Source: Hyphomicrobiaceae bacterium
Lineage (GTDB): Bacteria > Pseudomonadota > Alphaproteobacteria > Rhizobiales > Hyphomicrobiaceae
DNA: 64,000 nt
Assembly (NCBI GenBank): GCA_020638035.1
Contig: JACKJI010000002.1
Location: 62,001-126,000, forward strand
Reading direction: 5' to 3'
The translations under genes and the position numbers were made by a program. Positions 1-8,657 of this stretch are shown piece after piece (within the stretch, counting starts at the first letter, position 1; each line of letters starts with the position of its first letter). The notes beneath the pieces were generated by a model. The model saw only the letters and a program-made list of their open reading frames with translations, was not told where the DNA came from and searched no databases.

Positions 1-592
1 AGTTCTTGTCCGCTTTGGCCTTGATCCAGGCTTGCGCGTGCTCTTTGGCGGTAGCGATCTGTTCCGGTGTCATGGTTTCAGCAACGACGTCGCGAGCATT
101 GACCGCCAGTGAGCCCCAATAAAGCACGGCGATCTCGTACCATTTGTAGGCTTCGACTGGATTGCGATCGACACCGTGGCCGAAGGCGAAGGAATCCGCC
201 ACCTGCAGCTGTGCACCCACATCGCCACCCTCTGCGGCTTTCATGCTCCACAAGAATGACTTGGCAAAATCCTGAGGAACGCCGTGACCTTCACGATACA
301 TGCGCGCAAGTTCGACCTGCGCCTTTTCGAAACCTGCGTTGCCGGAGCTGTTGAGCAAGTCGACCGCAGCGGTCTCGCTTGGGGGCTCCACCATTCTGTT
401 CAAGTACATGATGCCGAGAATGTACTGGGCGGTCGCATCGCCGCCCTTGGCCAGAGGTGAGAGGGCCTCGGCAGCGGCAGAAAACTCTCCGCGATCGAAA
501 AGCTCAATTCCTTCGGCAAGTTGCGCCGTTGCGGCTCCTGCTCCGACGAGCATGAAAACAACGGCGACAATAAAGGAGAGGCAACGGTTCAT
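1..592 (-). CDS. Sel1-repeat periplasmic protein (C-terminus beyond window)
   Basis: Reading the minus strand from the ATG at 592 gives an open frame that runs off the left edge (about 197 codons). It starts with a hydrophobic signal peptide (residues 1 to about 22, ending GAATA-Q). The rest has short helical repeats of the Sel1/TPR type, seen as AQYILGIMYLN, KAQVELARMYREGHGVPQD and AYKWYEIAVLY. Sel1 proteins usually scaffold other proteins; the partner is not visible. Its ATG overlaps the stop of the propeller gene upstream (ATGA), so it is the last visible gene of the cytochrome operon. Confidence 0.8.
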   Translation of the reverse strand, partial: MNRCLSFIVAVVFMLVGAGAATAQLAEGIELFDRGEFSAAAEALSPLAKGGDATAQYILGIMYLNRMVEPPSETAAVDLLNSSGNAGFEKAQVELARMYREGHGVPQDFAKSFLWSMKAAEGGDVGAQLQVADSFAFGHGVDRNPVEAYKWYEIAVLYWGSLAVNARDVVAETMTPEQIATAKEHAQAWIKAKADKN

Positions 593-1746
593 TTCTCATC
601 CCCTTCTTCCCCACCGACGGCCGCCTCGATCCCACGTGGATACCACGTCGCCCCCCCGAACCCGCCGACCCATGCAGATTCCTCAGCAATGGCAATGGCG
701 AACACACTCGAGACGTTCAGCGCCGACCCTCTTATCTGCTTATGGAACGCCTTGCCGTCGAACGATGCAAGCCCCCGATTTGTACCAATCCAAATTCGCC
801 CGCTCTTTTTTGCCAGTGCGAATACGTGGTTGCCAGGCAAACCGTCCGCCATCGTGAAGCTGCGCCATGTTGTGCCGTCGAAGCGGCTCAGCCCAGCTCC
901 CCAGGTCCCTGCCCAGACGACACCCTCGTCGTCCACGACAAGCGAAACCACATAGTTTGGATTGTAGGCGGGTCCGGACTGTTCCAGCCCCTGTTCCTTG
1001 CGCTGGTGCTGATGGTGGCGCGAGGCAGCCGAGTTCACCACCGGCTTTCTGTCCACGTCCTGCTTGGCCACCAAGTCCCACGGCGCACCCAGGCCACTTG
1101 CATGGTTCCAACTCGTCCAGGCGCCGTTACGGTACCGGGAGAGCCCCCCCTCGGTTGCCAGCCAGACCGTTCCATCCGGTCCGGACGCCAGTCCGTATAC
1201 CCAGTCATTGGCCAGTCCTCCGCCGGTATTCGCCACGGTGTGCAGCCGCCAGGCGGACGGGTCCTGCAGCGCGCCGCCGATCACCTGATTGACGCCCGAC
1301 CAGGTGGCGATCCAGACGTCGCCGCCCGCATCGCGCATCACGTCATAGACGAAGCTGTCCCCCAGGCCGTCTGGGATGTTGTAGTGCGTCCATGACTGCG
1401 ACTGCGGGTCAAGGATGGAAAGTCCGCCTCCGTAGGTGCCGACCCAGATGCGGCCGTCGAGGTTGCCCACATGAAAGACGCCGTTCGACAATAGGCCGCT
1501 CTTGTTGTCGTAGGTGCGCTTATCGCCAGTGAGATTATCGAAACGGATCAGGCCATCGGACGTGCCGAGCCACGTCAGCTTGCCATCGATGAGAACGTCC
1601 TTGACGTTGGCGGTGCCGAGATCGAAGCCGATCGACGAGCGCAATTTGCCGACCGCATCGTCTGCGCGCGATGTGCCGATTGGCGACAGTACGCCAAGGC
1701 CAAGTGCGACGAGGCCCGCGGCAAGTTTCGTCGCAAACGGCCTCAT
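589..1746 (-). CDS. Secreted seven-bladed two-component-regulator-type propeller protein, second copy
   Basis: The 385-residue product has a signal peptide (residues 1 to about 28) followed by about seven propeller blades of the Reg_prop type, each with a W-(V/L/I/A)-(G/A)-T-x-x-G core (WLGTSDGLIRFD, WVGTYGGGLSILD, WIGTNRGLASFDG). Such blades are best known from sensor histidine kinases, but no kinase or membrane domain follows, so this is a free periplasmic or surface propeller. Between two blades there is a His/Gln/Lys-rich insertion (around SRHHQHQRKEQ). The ATG at 1746 overlaps the stop of its upstream paralogue (ATGA). The role is inferred: a scaffold or assembly factor for the cytochromes of the same operon. 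Confidence 0.85.
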   Translation of the reverse strand: MRPFATKLAAGLVALGLGVLSPIGTSRADDAVGKLRSSIGFDLGTANVKDVLIDGKLTWLGTSDGLIRFDNLTGDKRTYDNKSGLLSNGVFHVGNLDGRIWVGTYGGGLSILDPQSQSWTHYNIPDGLGDSFVYDVMRDAGGDVWIATWSGVNQVIGGALQDPSAWRLHTVANTGGGLANDWVYGLASGPDGTVWLATEGGLSRYRNGAWTSWNHASGLGAPWDLVAKQDVDRKPVVNSAASRHHQHQRKEQGLEQSGPAYNPNYVVSLVVDDEGVVWAGTWGAGLSRFDGTTWRSFTMADGLPGNHVFALAKKSGRIWIGTNRGLASFDGKAFHKQIRGSALNVSSVFAIAIAEESAWVGGFGGATWYPRGIEAAVGGEEGDEK

Positions 1747-2807
1747 GGAGTGGCCTTTGGTGCGATGAGCCGAACGACCCCGCCCTTCACCCCGGCAAAA
1801 ACATCGCCGCTGCGGGTGGTTGCGAGTGCATAGACATGAGCCGGCGAACGCCCCAGGTCGTAGCTTGTCCAGCGCTTGCCGTCGAAGCTGGAAATGCCCT
1901 TGTTGGTGCCAAACCACATCACGCCCTTGTCGTCCTGGGCGAGAGAATAAACGATGTCACCGGCCAGACCGTCTCCGCTGGTAAAGTTGGTCCAAACACC
2001 TTCTCGCGACAGCAACGCCGCACCGCCGCCCCATAGACCGAACCACACGCCTCTGCCTGTCTGGTCCACACGCACGGCGAACACATAGTTTTCGTTGTAG
2101 CTCTTGCCGCCGGACTTACCGACCTCCAGGTCGTGACGAGACCGGGTGCCGAGCCCTGTGTTGTCGCTGGCGGGAGCTGCCTCGCGATTGGGTGCGCCAA
2201 GCCCGTCGGCGTGGGTCCAGCTTCGCCAATTCGAACCATCGAACATGGAGACGCCACCTTCGGTGCCGAACCAGACGCGACCGTCGGCATCGATATCGAC
2301 GCCATAGACCCAGTGGTTGATCAATTCGTCATGGAAGGTGGTGAACGTCTCGGTCTTGGGATCAAACAGGTTGGCGCCATCCCAGGTGCCGATCCAGACC
2401 CGCTGCTGTTTGTCGAAGGCAAACGCATAGACCCAATAATCCGCCAGCCCGTGCATGGGAAAGAACGTGCGCCATTTGCCATTGTGCAGCCGCGACGTGC
2501 CGCCCGCATTGGTGCCAAACCAGACTGCGCCGTCCGGTGCGAGACCGATGGCAAAGACATACTCGTTTGCCAGACCGTCCTTGCGGGTGAAGCGATTGCG
2601 CGGGTCCATGCTGGCAAGGTCGATCTCCAGAACGCCGTTGGATGCGCCGACCCACAGGGTGCGCTGGTCGGCGTCGACCGCAAGCGAGCGGACATAGCTC
2701 TGCTCGCCCAGACCATAGAATTCGACCTTGCGCTCGTCGGCCAGGGACGGCGCCGTGACGCCAAGGCATGCGAGCAGCAGAAGCAGCCACGCGACTGACA
2801 GGCGCAC
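1743..2807 (-). CDS. Secreted seven-bladed two-component-regulator-type propeller protein, first copy
   Basis: A 354-residue protein with a very clear signal peptide and seven Reg_prop blades (WVGASNGVLEID, WFGTNAGGTSRL, WIGTWDGANLFD, WFGTEGGVSMFDG, WFGTNKGISSFDG). I place the start at the GTG at 2807, just after the stop of the monoheme cytochrome gene, because it gives a textbook short n-region before the hydrophobic stretch; upstream in-frame ATGs would add a Cys-rich tail read from inside the previous gene. It is paralogous to the next gene along its whole length, including the charged insertion after the SWTHADGLGAP blade. No kinase domain is attached. Confidence 0.85.
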   Translation of the reverse strand: MRLSVAWLLLLLACLGVTAPSLADERKVEFYGLGEQSYVRSLAVDADQRTLWVGASNGVLEIDLASMDPRNRFTRKDGLANEYVFAIGLAPDGAVWFGTNAGGTSRLHNGKWRTFFPMHGLADYWVYAFAFDKQQRVWIGTWDGANLFDPKTETFTTFHDELINHWVYGVDIDADGRVWFGTEGGVSMFDGSNWRSWTHADGLGAPNREAAPASDNTGLGTRSRHDLEVGKSGGKSYNENYVFAVRVDQTGRGVWFGLWGGGAALLSREGVWTNFTSGDGLAGDIVYSLAQDDKGVMWFGTNKGISSFDGKRWTSYDLGRSPAHVYALATTRSGDVFAGVKGGVVRLIAPKATP

Positions 2808-2811
2808 AGGT

Positions 2812-3120
2812 TCAACGATGCAGCGAGCGCACATAGATAAGTACATCATATAGCTCCTTGCCACGGAGCAACGCTTCAAAACCAGGCATCGACCCCTTGC
2901 CAAATCGCAAACTGCGCAGCAACACCTGATCAGGCGCCAGCAGCCCCTCTCCTCTGGACAGATTGGGCGTGCCGGGCAATACCGGTTTGCCGTCGTTGCC
3001 GTGACACCGGGAACAGTGTTGAGCATAAAGTTGGCGTCCCTTGAAGAAATCGCCAGCCTCTGCCGGCGTCACCAGCGGACCTGCCATCAGACAACAGACT
3101 ACAGCAGCGAAGCGTCTCAT
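2812..3120 (-). CDS. Small monoheme class I cytochrome c
   Basis: The 102-residue protein has a signal peptide (to about residue 22, AEA-G), one heme-binding motif CSRCH and a plausible distal methionine in GSMPGFE, the usual layout of a soluble periplasmic class I cytochrome c. Its ATG at 3120 overlaps the stop of the thioredoxin-fusion gene (ATGA). In this operon it could carry electrons between an inner-membrane donor and the multiheme proteins; that link is inference. Length and motif order are normal for the family. Confidence 0.9.
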   Translation of the reverse strand: MRRFAAVVCCLMAGPLVTPAEAGDFFKGRQLYAQHCSRCHGNDGKPVLPGTPNLSRGEGLLAPDQVLLRSLRFGKGSMPGFEALLRGKELYDVLIYVRSLHR

Positions 3121-4343
3121 TTCGGCTCCTTTTTCTGGCCCGAAGCCAGGATCTCAGCCACAGTTGCCTCTGCGGCATCGGCAGGCCATTCGCGGGTACC
3201 GCTAACACGCGCAATCACAGCACCGCTCGAATCCAGGAACAACGTCTGTGGATAGGCTTCAACCTGGAAGCGGGCTTTTGCGAAAACGCCTCTGCCGTCC
3301 CAGAAATTGCCAAAAGAGACAGCCGTATCGCGAATGAACTCGCGTGCGAAATCGCGATCCCTGTCGACGTTCAACCCGACAAGACGATAGCGCGATGGAT
3401 CAAGGGCTGCGGCGAAGGCCTGCAGGCTCGGCAGTTCCGCCCGGCAGGGACCACACCACGACGCCCAGACGTTGACGATCGATATCACGCCTTCGGGAGG
3501 GGTCAGGGCGTCGGGCATGTCAGCGATGGCCGGTAGAGGTGGCGGCACAGGCGCATTGTTGCGGCGTGCGGTATCCAACATCGCGACAGCCGTGGACTCG
3601 GCCTTTGCACCGGCCTCACCCTTCTGCTCAGACGGTGCAGGTGCTTCGGCCGCTGCGGTGTCCTTTGTCGCAACTGCCTCAGGCTTCGCCCCTGTACCAG
3701 CCCCACCCTGCTGCTCGATCGATGCAGTCGTCTCGCCTGCTGCTGCGTCCTTCGCCGCAGCGGCTTCAGGCTTCGACTTCGCATCGGCCTCGCCTTGCTG
3801 AGGCGTCGCTCCGTTTTCGGCCGCCTCCCATTCCCAGAGCGCCGACATCGCCTTGCGCTGGAATGGATCTTTCTTGTCGGACAGATGAACGAAGGTGCGC
3901 ATGGCGCCGATCGCACCCTTGCGGTCGCCTGATGCGTCGAGAGCGGCGCCCAGTCCGTAGTACGCATTGATCTGCTTGGCATCGATGGAAAGCGCGCGAT
4001 CGAATGCGGTCGCGGCTTCACGAGGGCGCTGCATCGCCAGGAAGGCGAACCCCAGATTGACGTGTGCTTCGGGAATATGCGGGTTTATGGCGCGGGCCTC
4101 GTCGAAAGCACGTGCTGCGGTGTGCGCGTCACCGAGGCGCATTGCTTCAATGCCCTTCGCGAAAGCCTGCCCAAACGGCGTCACGCCGCTCGATGCGGAC
4201 TGCTGTGGCGCGGTTGCGACCGTCGGCCCACTCCCCGGCATTTTCTCAAGCACGACGCCCGCAGCTACGATGACCACCAGGACCAATGCTGCTGCAATCA
4301 GATGCGAGCGCCGGCGGCGCCGCGGTGCGGGCTCCAGAGCCAT
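3117..4343 (-). CDS. Membrane-anchored TPR-thioredoxin fusion (ResA/TlpA-like)
   Basis: A 408-residue protein. Residues 14-32 form an N-terminal membrane anchor after an Arg-rich start; residues about 58-170 are TPR repeats; residues about 180-260 are a low-complexity Ala/Glu/Lys linker with imperfect internal repeats; residues about 268-408 are a thioredoxin-like domain with WCGPC at 296-300, facing the periplasm. Thioredoxins of this class reduce apocytochrome cysteines before heme attachment (ResA/CcsX role). Translationally coupled to ccsA (TGATG at 4341-4345), which fits a maturation role. The fusion resembles CcmG plus CcmH-type TPR functions in one chain; that analogy is inference. Confidence 0.88.
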   Translation of the reverse strand: MALEPAPRRRRRSHLIAAALVLVVIVAAGVVLEKMPGSGPTVATAPQQSASSGVTPFGQAFAKGIEAMRLGDAHTAARAFDEARAINPHIPEAHVNLGFAFLAMQRPREAATAFDRALSIDAKQINAYYGLGAALDASGDRKGAIGAMRTFVHLSDKKDPFQRKAMSALWEWEAAENGATPQQGEADAKSKPEAAAAKDAAAGETTASIEQQGGAGTGAKPEAVATKDTAAAEAPAPSEQKGEAGAKAESTAVAMLDTARRNNAPVPPPLPAIADMPDALTPPEGVISIVNVWASWCGPCRAELPSLQAFAAALDPSRYRLVGLNVDRDRDFAREFIRDTAVSFGNFWDGRGVFAKARFQVEAYPQTLFLDSSGAVIARVSGTREWPADAAEATVAEILASGQKKEPK

Positions 4344-5179
4344 CAGATCGCTCCCTTGTGCGGCGAGGTCGAGATGAACGGCACGCCGAAAAACGTGTAG
4401 AAGGCCAAGCCGAAGATGAGAAGACTGAAAGCAGCACTCAACATCGGCCGTGCTGTGCTGCGCGGGCGCATATGCAGGAAGAGCAAGGAGCCTGTCCAGG
4501 TGACGAACGCCCAGCTCTCCAGCGGATCCCAGGCCCAATAGCGTGACCAGGCGTTCTGCGCCCAGGCGGCACCGGCGATGAGCATCAGACTCTGGAATAC
4601 CGCCGCGATCAGCAACAATCGATAGATGTAGGTCTCAAGAGTCTCAGAATCCGGCAAGCTCGGCAGGGTGATACCCAGTGCGCGGCGGCCGATCACTATG
4701 ATCCCGAGCCCTGTGGCAGGCGTCACCAGGCCGAGGAAGAATTTCCCGAGCGTGACGTGGATCGGCAGCCATATCGTTGCATAGGTGACGGGATGCAATG
4801 TGTCCTTTGCCGGTGTCAACCACATCCAGATGGTCAGCACGGCCAAGGGGGGAAGCGTGGCGGCGAGCGCAGGCTGCAGACGCGGCAAGCTGAGGAACAC
4901 CACGAGGGCGGCCAGATGCAAGCTCCACACGTTGCTCGAAAGGATCTCGAACATATCGACGTAGGGCCCGTGGCCGAGTCGCGTCCAACGGTAGGCAATG
5001 GCGATCGTGTGGAACGTCAGCGCTATCGCCACAAGCCCGAGTGTCACGTGCTGGCGCGCACGACCGGACGCGGTCACCACTACGGAAAGTGCGGTGGCCG
5101 CCAGATAGATCACAATGGCGACCCCGAGCATCTGCGCTTCAAACGCAGCTCCGTCTCGCGCGACGATGTCACCCACCAT
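4343..5179 (-). CDS. ccsA: System II cytochrome c biogenesis protein CcsA/ResC
   Basis: A 278-residue integral membrane protein with about eight hydrophobic segments. It carries the heme-handling WWD-type motif of the CcsA/CcmF/CcmC superfamily (WSRYWAWDPLESW, about residues 211-223) and conserved histidines such as H57 and H141. With ResB it forms the System II synthase that brings heme to CXXCH motifs in the periplasm. The start at 5179 (MVGDIV) has a GGGGGCAGAG stretch upstream and overlaps the end of resB by 11 bases. Alphaproteobacteria normally use System I (CcmA-I), so this copy is probably dedicated to the neighbouring cytochromes and may have been acquired. Confidence 0.92.
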   Translation of the reverse strand: MVGDIVARDGAAFEAQMLGVAIVIYLAATALSVVVTASGRARQHVTLGLVAIALTFHTIAIAYRWTRLGHGPYVDMFEILSSNVWSLHLAALVVFLSLPRLQPALAATLPPLAVLTIWMWLTPAKDTLHPVTYATIWLPIHVTLGKFFLGLVTPATGLGIIVIGRRALGITLPSLPDSETLETYIYRLLLIAAVFQSLMLIAGAAWAQNAWSRYWAWDPLESWAFVTWTGSLLFLHMRPRSTARPMLSAAFSLLIFGLAFYTFFGVPFISTSPHKGAI

Positions 5180-6170
5180 GCTCTGCCCCCGCCGCCGGAA
5201 TTCTCGAGCCATAGATGAGCACGGACAGCACATGGCCAAGGAGCGCGAGGCAGGCCATCAGACTGGCCGCAGCGATCCAATGGATCATGGATTGGCCGAC
5301 TATGGTGTATCCCATCCAGCTGCGCAGCCCGTCGTAGCGGAGCTGAGCCGAGCCGAGCGAGACGACCTCACCAACACTCAATTCGTGGCGTTCATCGCCG
5401 TCGATGAGCACCAGCCGCGTGTTGGTCGGCTTAACGAACTTCCACGCCTTGGCCTCGTCGAACACCGGTTCGGGGATATGCAGCCAAACCTTCAACGGCT
5501 TGGTGGCTCCAGGTGGCGTCCAGGCTAGTCCCTGCTTGTTCTCGTTCATCGGATAGGACGGCATGTGGATCGCGCCGGTCCGCGAGTCACCGGATGCGCT
5601 CACGTAGGTTACGATCGGCGCGAAACCTTTGTTGTGGGTTGTGTAGAAGCGGTAGTCGCCGAAGATCAGTGGCGTATGGTCACCAACCCGCACCTCGCGC
5701 CATCCGCCATTCTGCTCGGGTATGCGAATGACGCTTTCCGTCTCACGTCGTTTCATTCCCGGCGCGTATGTGATCTCGAACGGACCTTGCAGGAAGCGTA
5801 CCTCACCCAGCCGCAAGTCGTGCAGCAGACCGTGCTCGGCAGCGACTGCAGAAGCATCAAACATCGAGCCTTCGGCGACCTCAACGCGACCGTGCATCGC
5901 ATGAAGCCGATCGAGCCCGACCAGCACGATCACGGCAACCAGAGCGGCATGAAAGGCGAAGAGCATGGACTGGCTCTTCAGCCGCGCGTTGGTCGCCAGG
6001 GCAGCAAGAAGATTTGCCATCAGCAGCGCGAAGGGGAGCACCATCCAATTGGATGTGCGGATCGGAAGGAAGATCCCCAACAGCGCAATGACGGCGCACA
6101 ACACGATCAACACCGAGGTCGTCTCTACGGAGCCGAGGCGACGCAGCACTCTGCGAAAGGTCTCGATCAC
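5169..6170 (-). CDS. resB: System II cytochrome c biogenesis protein ResB
   Basis: A 333-residue protein with three N-terminal hydrophobic segments, a large soluble region (about residues 95-290) and a C-terminal membrane segment, the ResB layout. I chose the GTG at 6170: GAGGA lies just upstream and translation from there begins at the conserved start of the family (VIETFRRVLRRLGS, then the first membrane segment). It is shorter than many ResB/Ccs1 proteins (often over 450 residues), like the compact forms found with multiheme cytochromes. It precedes ccsA with overlap, forming the usual ResBC pair. Confidence 0.88.
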   Translation of the reverse strand: MIETFRRVLRRLGSVETTSVLIVLCAVIALLGIFLPIRTSNWMVLPFALLMANLLAALATNARLKSQSMLFAFHAALVAVIVLVGLDRLHAMHGRVEVAEGSMFDASAVAAEHGLLHDLRLGEVRFLQGPFEITYAPGMKRRETESVIRIPEQNGGWREVRVGDHTPLIFGDYRFYTTHNKGFAPIVTYVSASGDSRTGAIHMPSYPMNENKQGLAWTPPGATKPLKVWLHIPEPVFDEAKAWKFVKPTNTRLVLIDGDERHELSVGEVVSLGSAQLRYDGLRSWMGYTIVGQSMIHWIAAASLMACLALLGHVLSVLIYGSRIPAAGAEHGG

Positions 6171-6180
6171 GTCGCGGTCC

Positions 6181-8655
6181 TCACGGCGGGTTCGCGCAGT
6201 TCTCTGAACTATCGCGCATCCAGTCCCTGCCGGTCTCGCCGTTGCCGGGAGGACCGACTGAGCCGCAATTGTTGTCGTCCCAATCTCCACTCGGAGCAAA
6301 GGTGACAACCTTCAGCACTGCCCCGAGATAGTAGGGCCCGTTGGTGTAGGGCGCGGTGGTGTTGTTGCGCACCTGCGTGCCGGGCGGCAGTCCTCCCTCG
6401 GGCCCGACATCGTTGAGGTTCACAAGAAGCGCCTTGTTCTTCCAGCCATGGGGCACGGCGACATGGCACCAGGTGCATTGCATGCGACCGATCTTATCGG
6501 CGTGGAACGCGTGTAGGTTCTCCTCGCCGTTCGAGAAACCGCTCCTCACACCATCGCCGTCCGGCGTCGCGTAGTTCTGATAGCTGTGGCACTTGAAGCA
6601 GATATCGCCTTCCGTGCCCGGCGCACCTGTTCGCGCGGTGAAGCCGCCTTTGAGAATGAAGTTGTTGTTGGAACCATGCGGTCCCCACGAACGGCCGTGC
6701 TCGCCACCCTGCGGAATAATCGTTCCCGGCGCCGTCTCCGACCCGTGGCAATCCGAGCAATACATTGTCTGCACGCCGATCTGATCCGGCTGGTTCCAGG
6801 GGGGCAACCAAAGATTGGCATCAGCGCCGCCGCGTACCGCAAGGGTGCGCCCAGTCGCCGCGATCACCGGATGCCAGGATCGATGGTTGGCGCTGACCTG
6901 ATCTCCGCCGGGTCCGCCCGAACCAGGAACGACCGTCGTCGGCTCACCCTGGTCTCCGGGGGGCGCCTGGAACTCCATGGCCTGATCGGTATAGCGCCGC
7001 ACGTCATTAGTCCCCGGTGGCGTACCGCCGCGGCTCTGTCCGAGTTCGGGCGGCCGTGTGTAGCCGTAGGTCGAGTGGCACTTCAGGCAGACCTGATACT
7101 CGCGCGTGACCCAAGGCGCGGACGCGAGCGTGGAACCACCCACGGGCGGGTTGCCACGCTTGACGGAGAAGACCACTGGAGGATCAAGGAACCTGGGCGA
7201 ACCGTAGACCGGCTCCACGCCCCAGCTACCGCGCAAGACACCAGAAGCGATGTTGGTCTGCGGCACTCCTGGGGTGCGGTCGCGCGTGCCTACGATATCG
7301 GGCACCGTTGGCGAAGCATTGAAGATGCGATTGCGGATGACGCGATGCGGATTGTGGCAGTCGGTACACTCGACATGACGGTTTCGATCGTTGCCCCTGC
7401 CCAAAAGCCTCCGGCTCTCGATAAAGTCCTTACCCGGCTGTGGCTCCGAGCCGGTGCCGATATCGTGCACCTCGGGACGTTCATCGATCGGCATGCGCCG
7501 CCGGCTCTGGAAGTCCTGCTTGATATCGGGAACGCTCGAAGTCGCACCGTTCTGGCCGTTCAGCACGTTGTCGGTCGAGGAATGGCACTGGTAACAGCCT
7601 TCCTCGATAGCGGATTGGCCGCCGACCTTCGGCGTGAGGACGCTGTCGGTCGCCTCGCGCAGCAGCCGCCGCGAACCAGGCACGGAATGCGCGTCATGGC
7701 AGTTGAGGCAGCCAATGCGCCAGACCTGCGCACTGACCGGGAACTCTCGCAGGTTTGCGGCTCTGGCGGTGTAGGTCTCGTTGGCAACGCTCATGTGGGC
7801 ATGGGCGGAATCGACCCAGCCTTCCTTCTCATGGCAGCCCAGGCAGATCTGGTCGCGCCGCTTGTCGAAGAACGGACCGACCGCGGGAATCTCTTGAAAA
7901 CGATTCAACCGCAGGAACTTGATGTTCTCGGCAACAACATCGCGCACATGCGGATCGTGGCACGAGGTGCATTGGAGCTGCTTATCCGTCAATGGCAGCT
8001 CCGGATCCGGACCCGGCCTGGGCGGTCCCAATTCCGGAGTGGACGAGGGACGGCGCAGCTCGCCATCCTCGGCGGCCAGTCGGTCATCGAAGGTGAAGGA
8101 GATCGGATGGTCGTTGGTCAGGTCGACACCGAGCCGCCTGGTGAAGCCGGTCGAAGCGCCCTTCCCCTCCGGGATCGTTCCGTCAGGGGCTGTGCCTGAA
8201 ACATTGATGTTCTGATTCTGGCGGCCATCGAGAACCAGAACCGAGCCGAGCGCTACAGTTCCATCGTGGCAGGAAAGGCAGAGCTTGGAAGCGCCACCCG
8301 GCTGTCCCCTGCCAGCCGATTCCAACCACCCCACACGCTTGCCTGCGTCGAATGAGGACGACTCGTAGGGTCTATAGGTTGCACCAGAAAGCTTCCGGTT
8401 CCACAGCGGCGGCGGTGCCTTGTCGTTGGCGGCATGCGGCGTGTGGCAGAACACGCAGATCCGGTCCTCCTGCGAACGCACATCGCCAGGTCCGGTGACC
8501 GATAGGTTATGCTTGGTTCTGGCAATGTCTGCAAAACGGTCGGCGAGCGCGGGTCCGAACACTGGCGCGGACACACACAGCACACTGATCCAGGCAGACA
8601 GGACCACCCTTGGTGTGAAGATTTTGGGGGGCAGGAATGAAGGTCGAAATCGCAT
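6181..8655 (-). CDS. Eleven-heme c-type cytochrome of the doubled-CXXCH type
   Basis: An 824-residue exported protein (signal peptide to about residue 38). I count eleven CXXCH motifs, at residues 67, 126, 229, 271, 316, 354, 430, 523, 633, 686 and 727. Several are extended as CXXCHxPH or CXXCHxAH (CVFCHTPH, CTSCHDPH, CLNCHDAH, CTDCHNPH), the paired-CXXCH signature. Two extra cysteines near the C-terminus (797 and 820) lack a following His and may form a disulfide. Long Pro/Gly-rich spacers separate heme pairs, suggesting an elongated molecule. Placed between the NHL lipoprotein and resB; the likely main electron conduit of the operon. No lipobox, so it is periplasmic or secreted through the beta-barrel. 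Substrate unknown. Confidence 0.9.
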   Translation of the reverse strand: MRFRPSFLPPKIFTPRVVLSAWISVLCVSAPVFGPALADRFADIARTKHNLSVTGPGDVRSQEDRICVFCHTPHAANDKAPPPLWNRKLSGATYRPYESSSFDAGKRVGWLESAGRGQPGGASKLCLSCHDGTVALGSVLVLDGRQNQNINVSGTAPDGTIPEGKGASTGFTRRLGVDLTNDHPISFTFDDRLAAEDGELRRPSSTPELGPPRPGPDPELPLTDKQLQCTSCHDPHVRDVVAENIKFLRLNRFQEIPAVGPFFDKRRDQICLGCHEKEGWVDSAHAHMSVANETYTARAANLREFPVSAQVWRIGCLNCHDAHSVPGSRRLLREATDSVLTPKVGGQSAIEEGCYQCHSSTDNVLNGQNGATSSVPDIKQDFQSRRRMPIDERPEVHDIGTGSEPQPGKDFIESRRLLGRGNDRNRHVECTDCHNPHRVIRNRIFNASPTVPDIVGTRDRTPGVPQTNIASGVLRGSWGVEPVYGSPRFLDPPVVFSVKRGNPPVGGSTLASAPWVTREYQVCLKCHSTYGYTRPPELGQSRGGTPPGTNDVRRYTDQAMEFQAPPGDQGEPTTVVPGSGGPGGDQVSANHRSWHPVIAATGRTLAVRGGADANLWLPPWNQPDQIGVQTMYCSDCHGSETAPGTIIPQGGEHGRSWGPHGSNNNFILKGGFTARTGAPGTEGDICFKCHSYQNYATPDGDGVRSGFSNGEENLHAFHADKIGRMQCTWCHVAVPHGWKNKALLVNLNDVGPEGGLPPGTQVRNNTTAPYTNGPYYLGAVLKVVTFAPSGDWDDNNCGSVGPPGNGETGRDWMRDSSENCANPP

Positions 8656-8657
8656 GC

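Noticed and set aside
589..2807. Hybrid two-component sensor kinase
   Set aside because: Reg_prop blades suggest it, but no kinase, HAMP or membrane segment follows in either gene.
3550..3805. CRISPR-like or tandem DNA repeat
   Set aside because: The repetition is an imperfect protein-level Ala/Lys/Glu repeat in an open frame; there are no constant repeats with unique spacers. No CRISPR array was seen anywhere in the window.
6586..8199. 537-residue plus-strand open frame inside the 11-heme cytochrome gene
   Set aside because: It is the complement of a real gene with 11 heme motifs; the plus-strand product shows no domain and no ribosome binding site.
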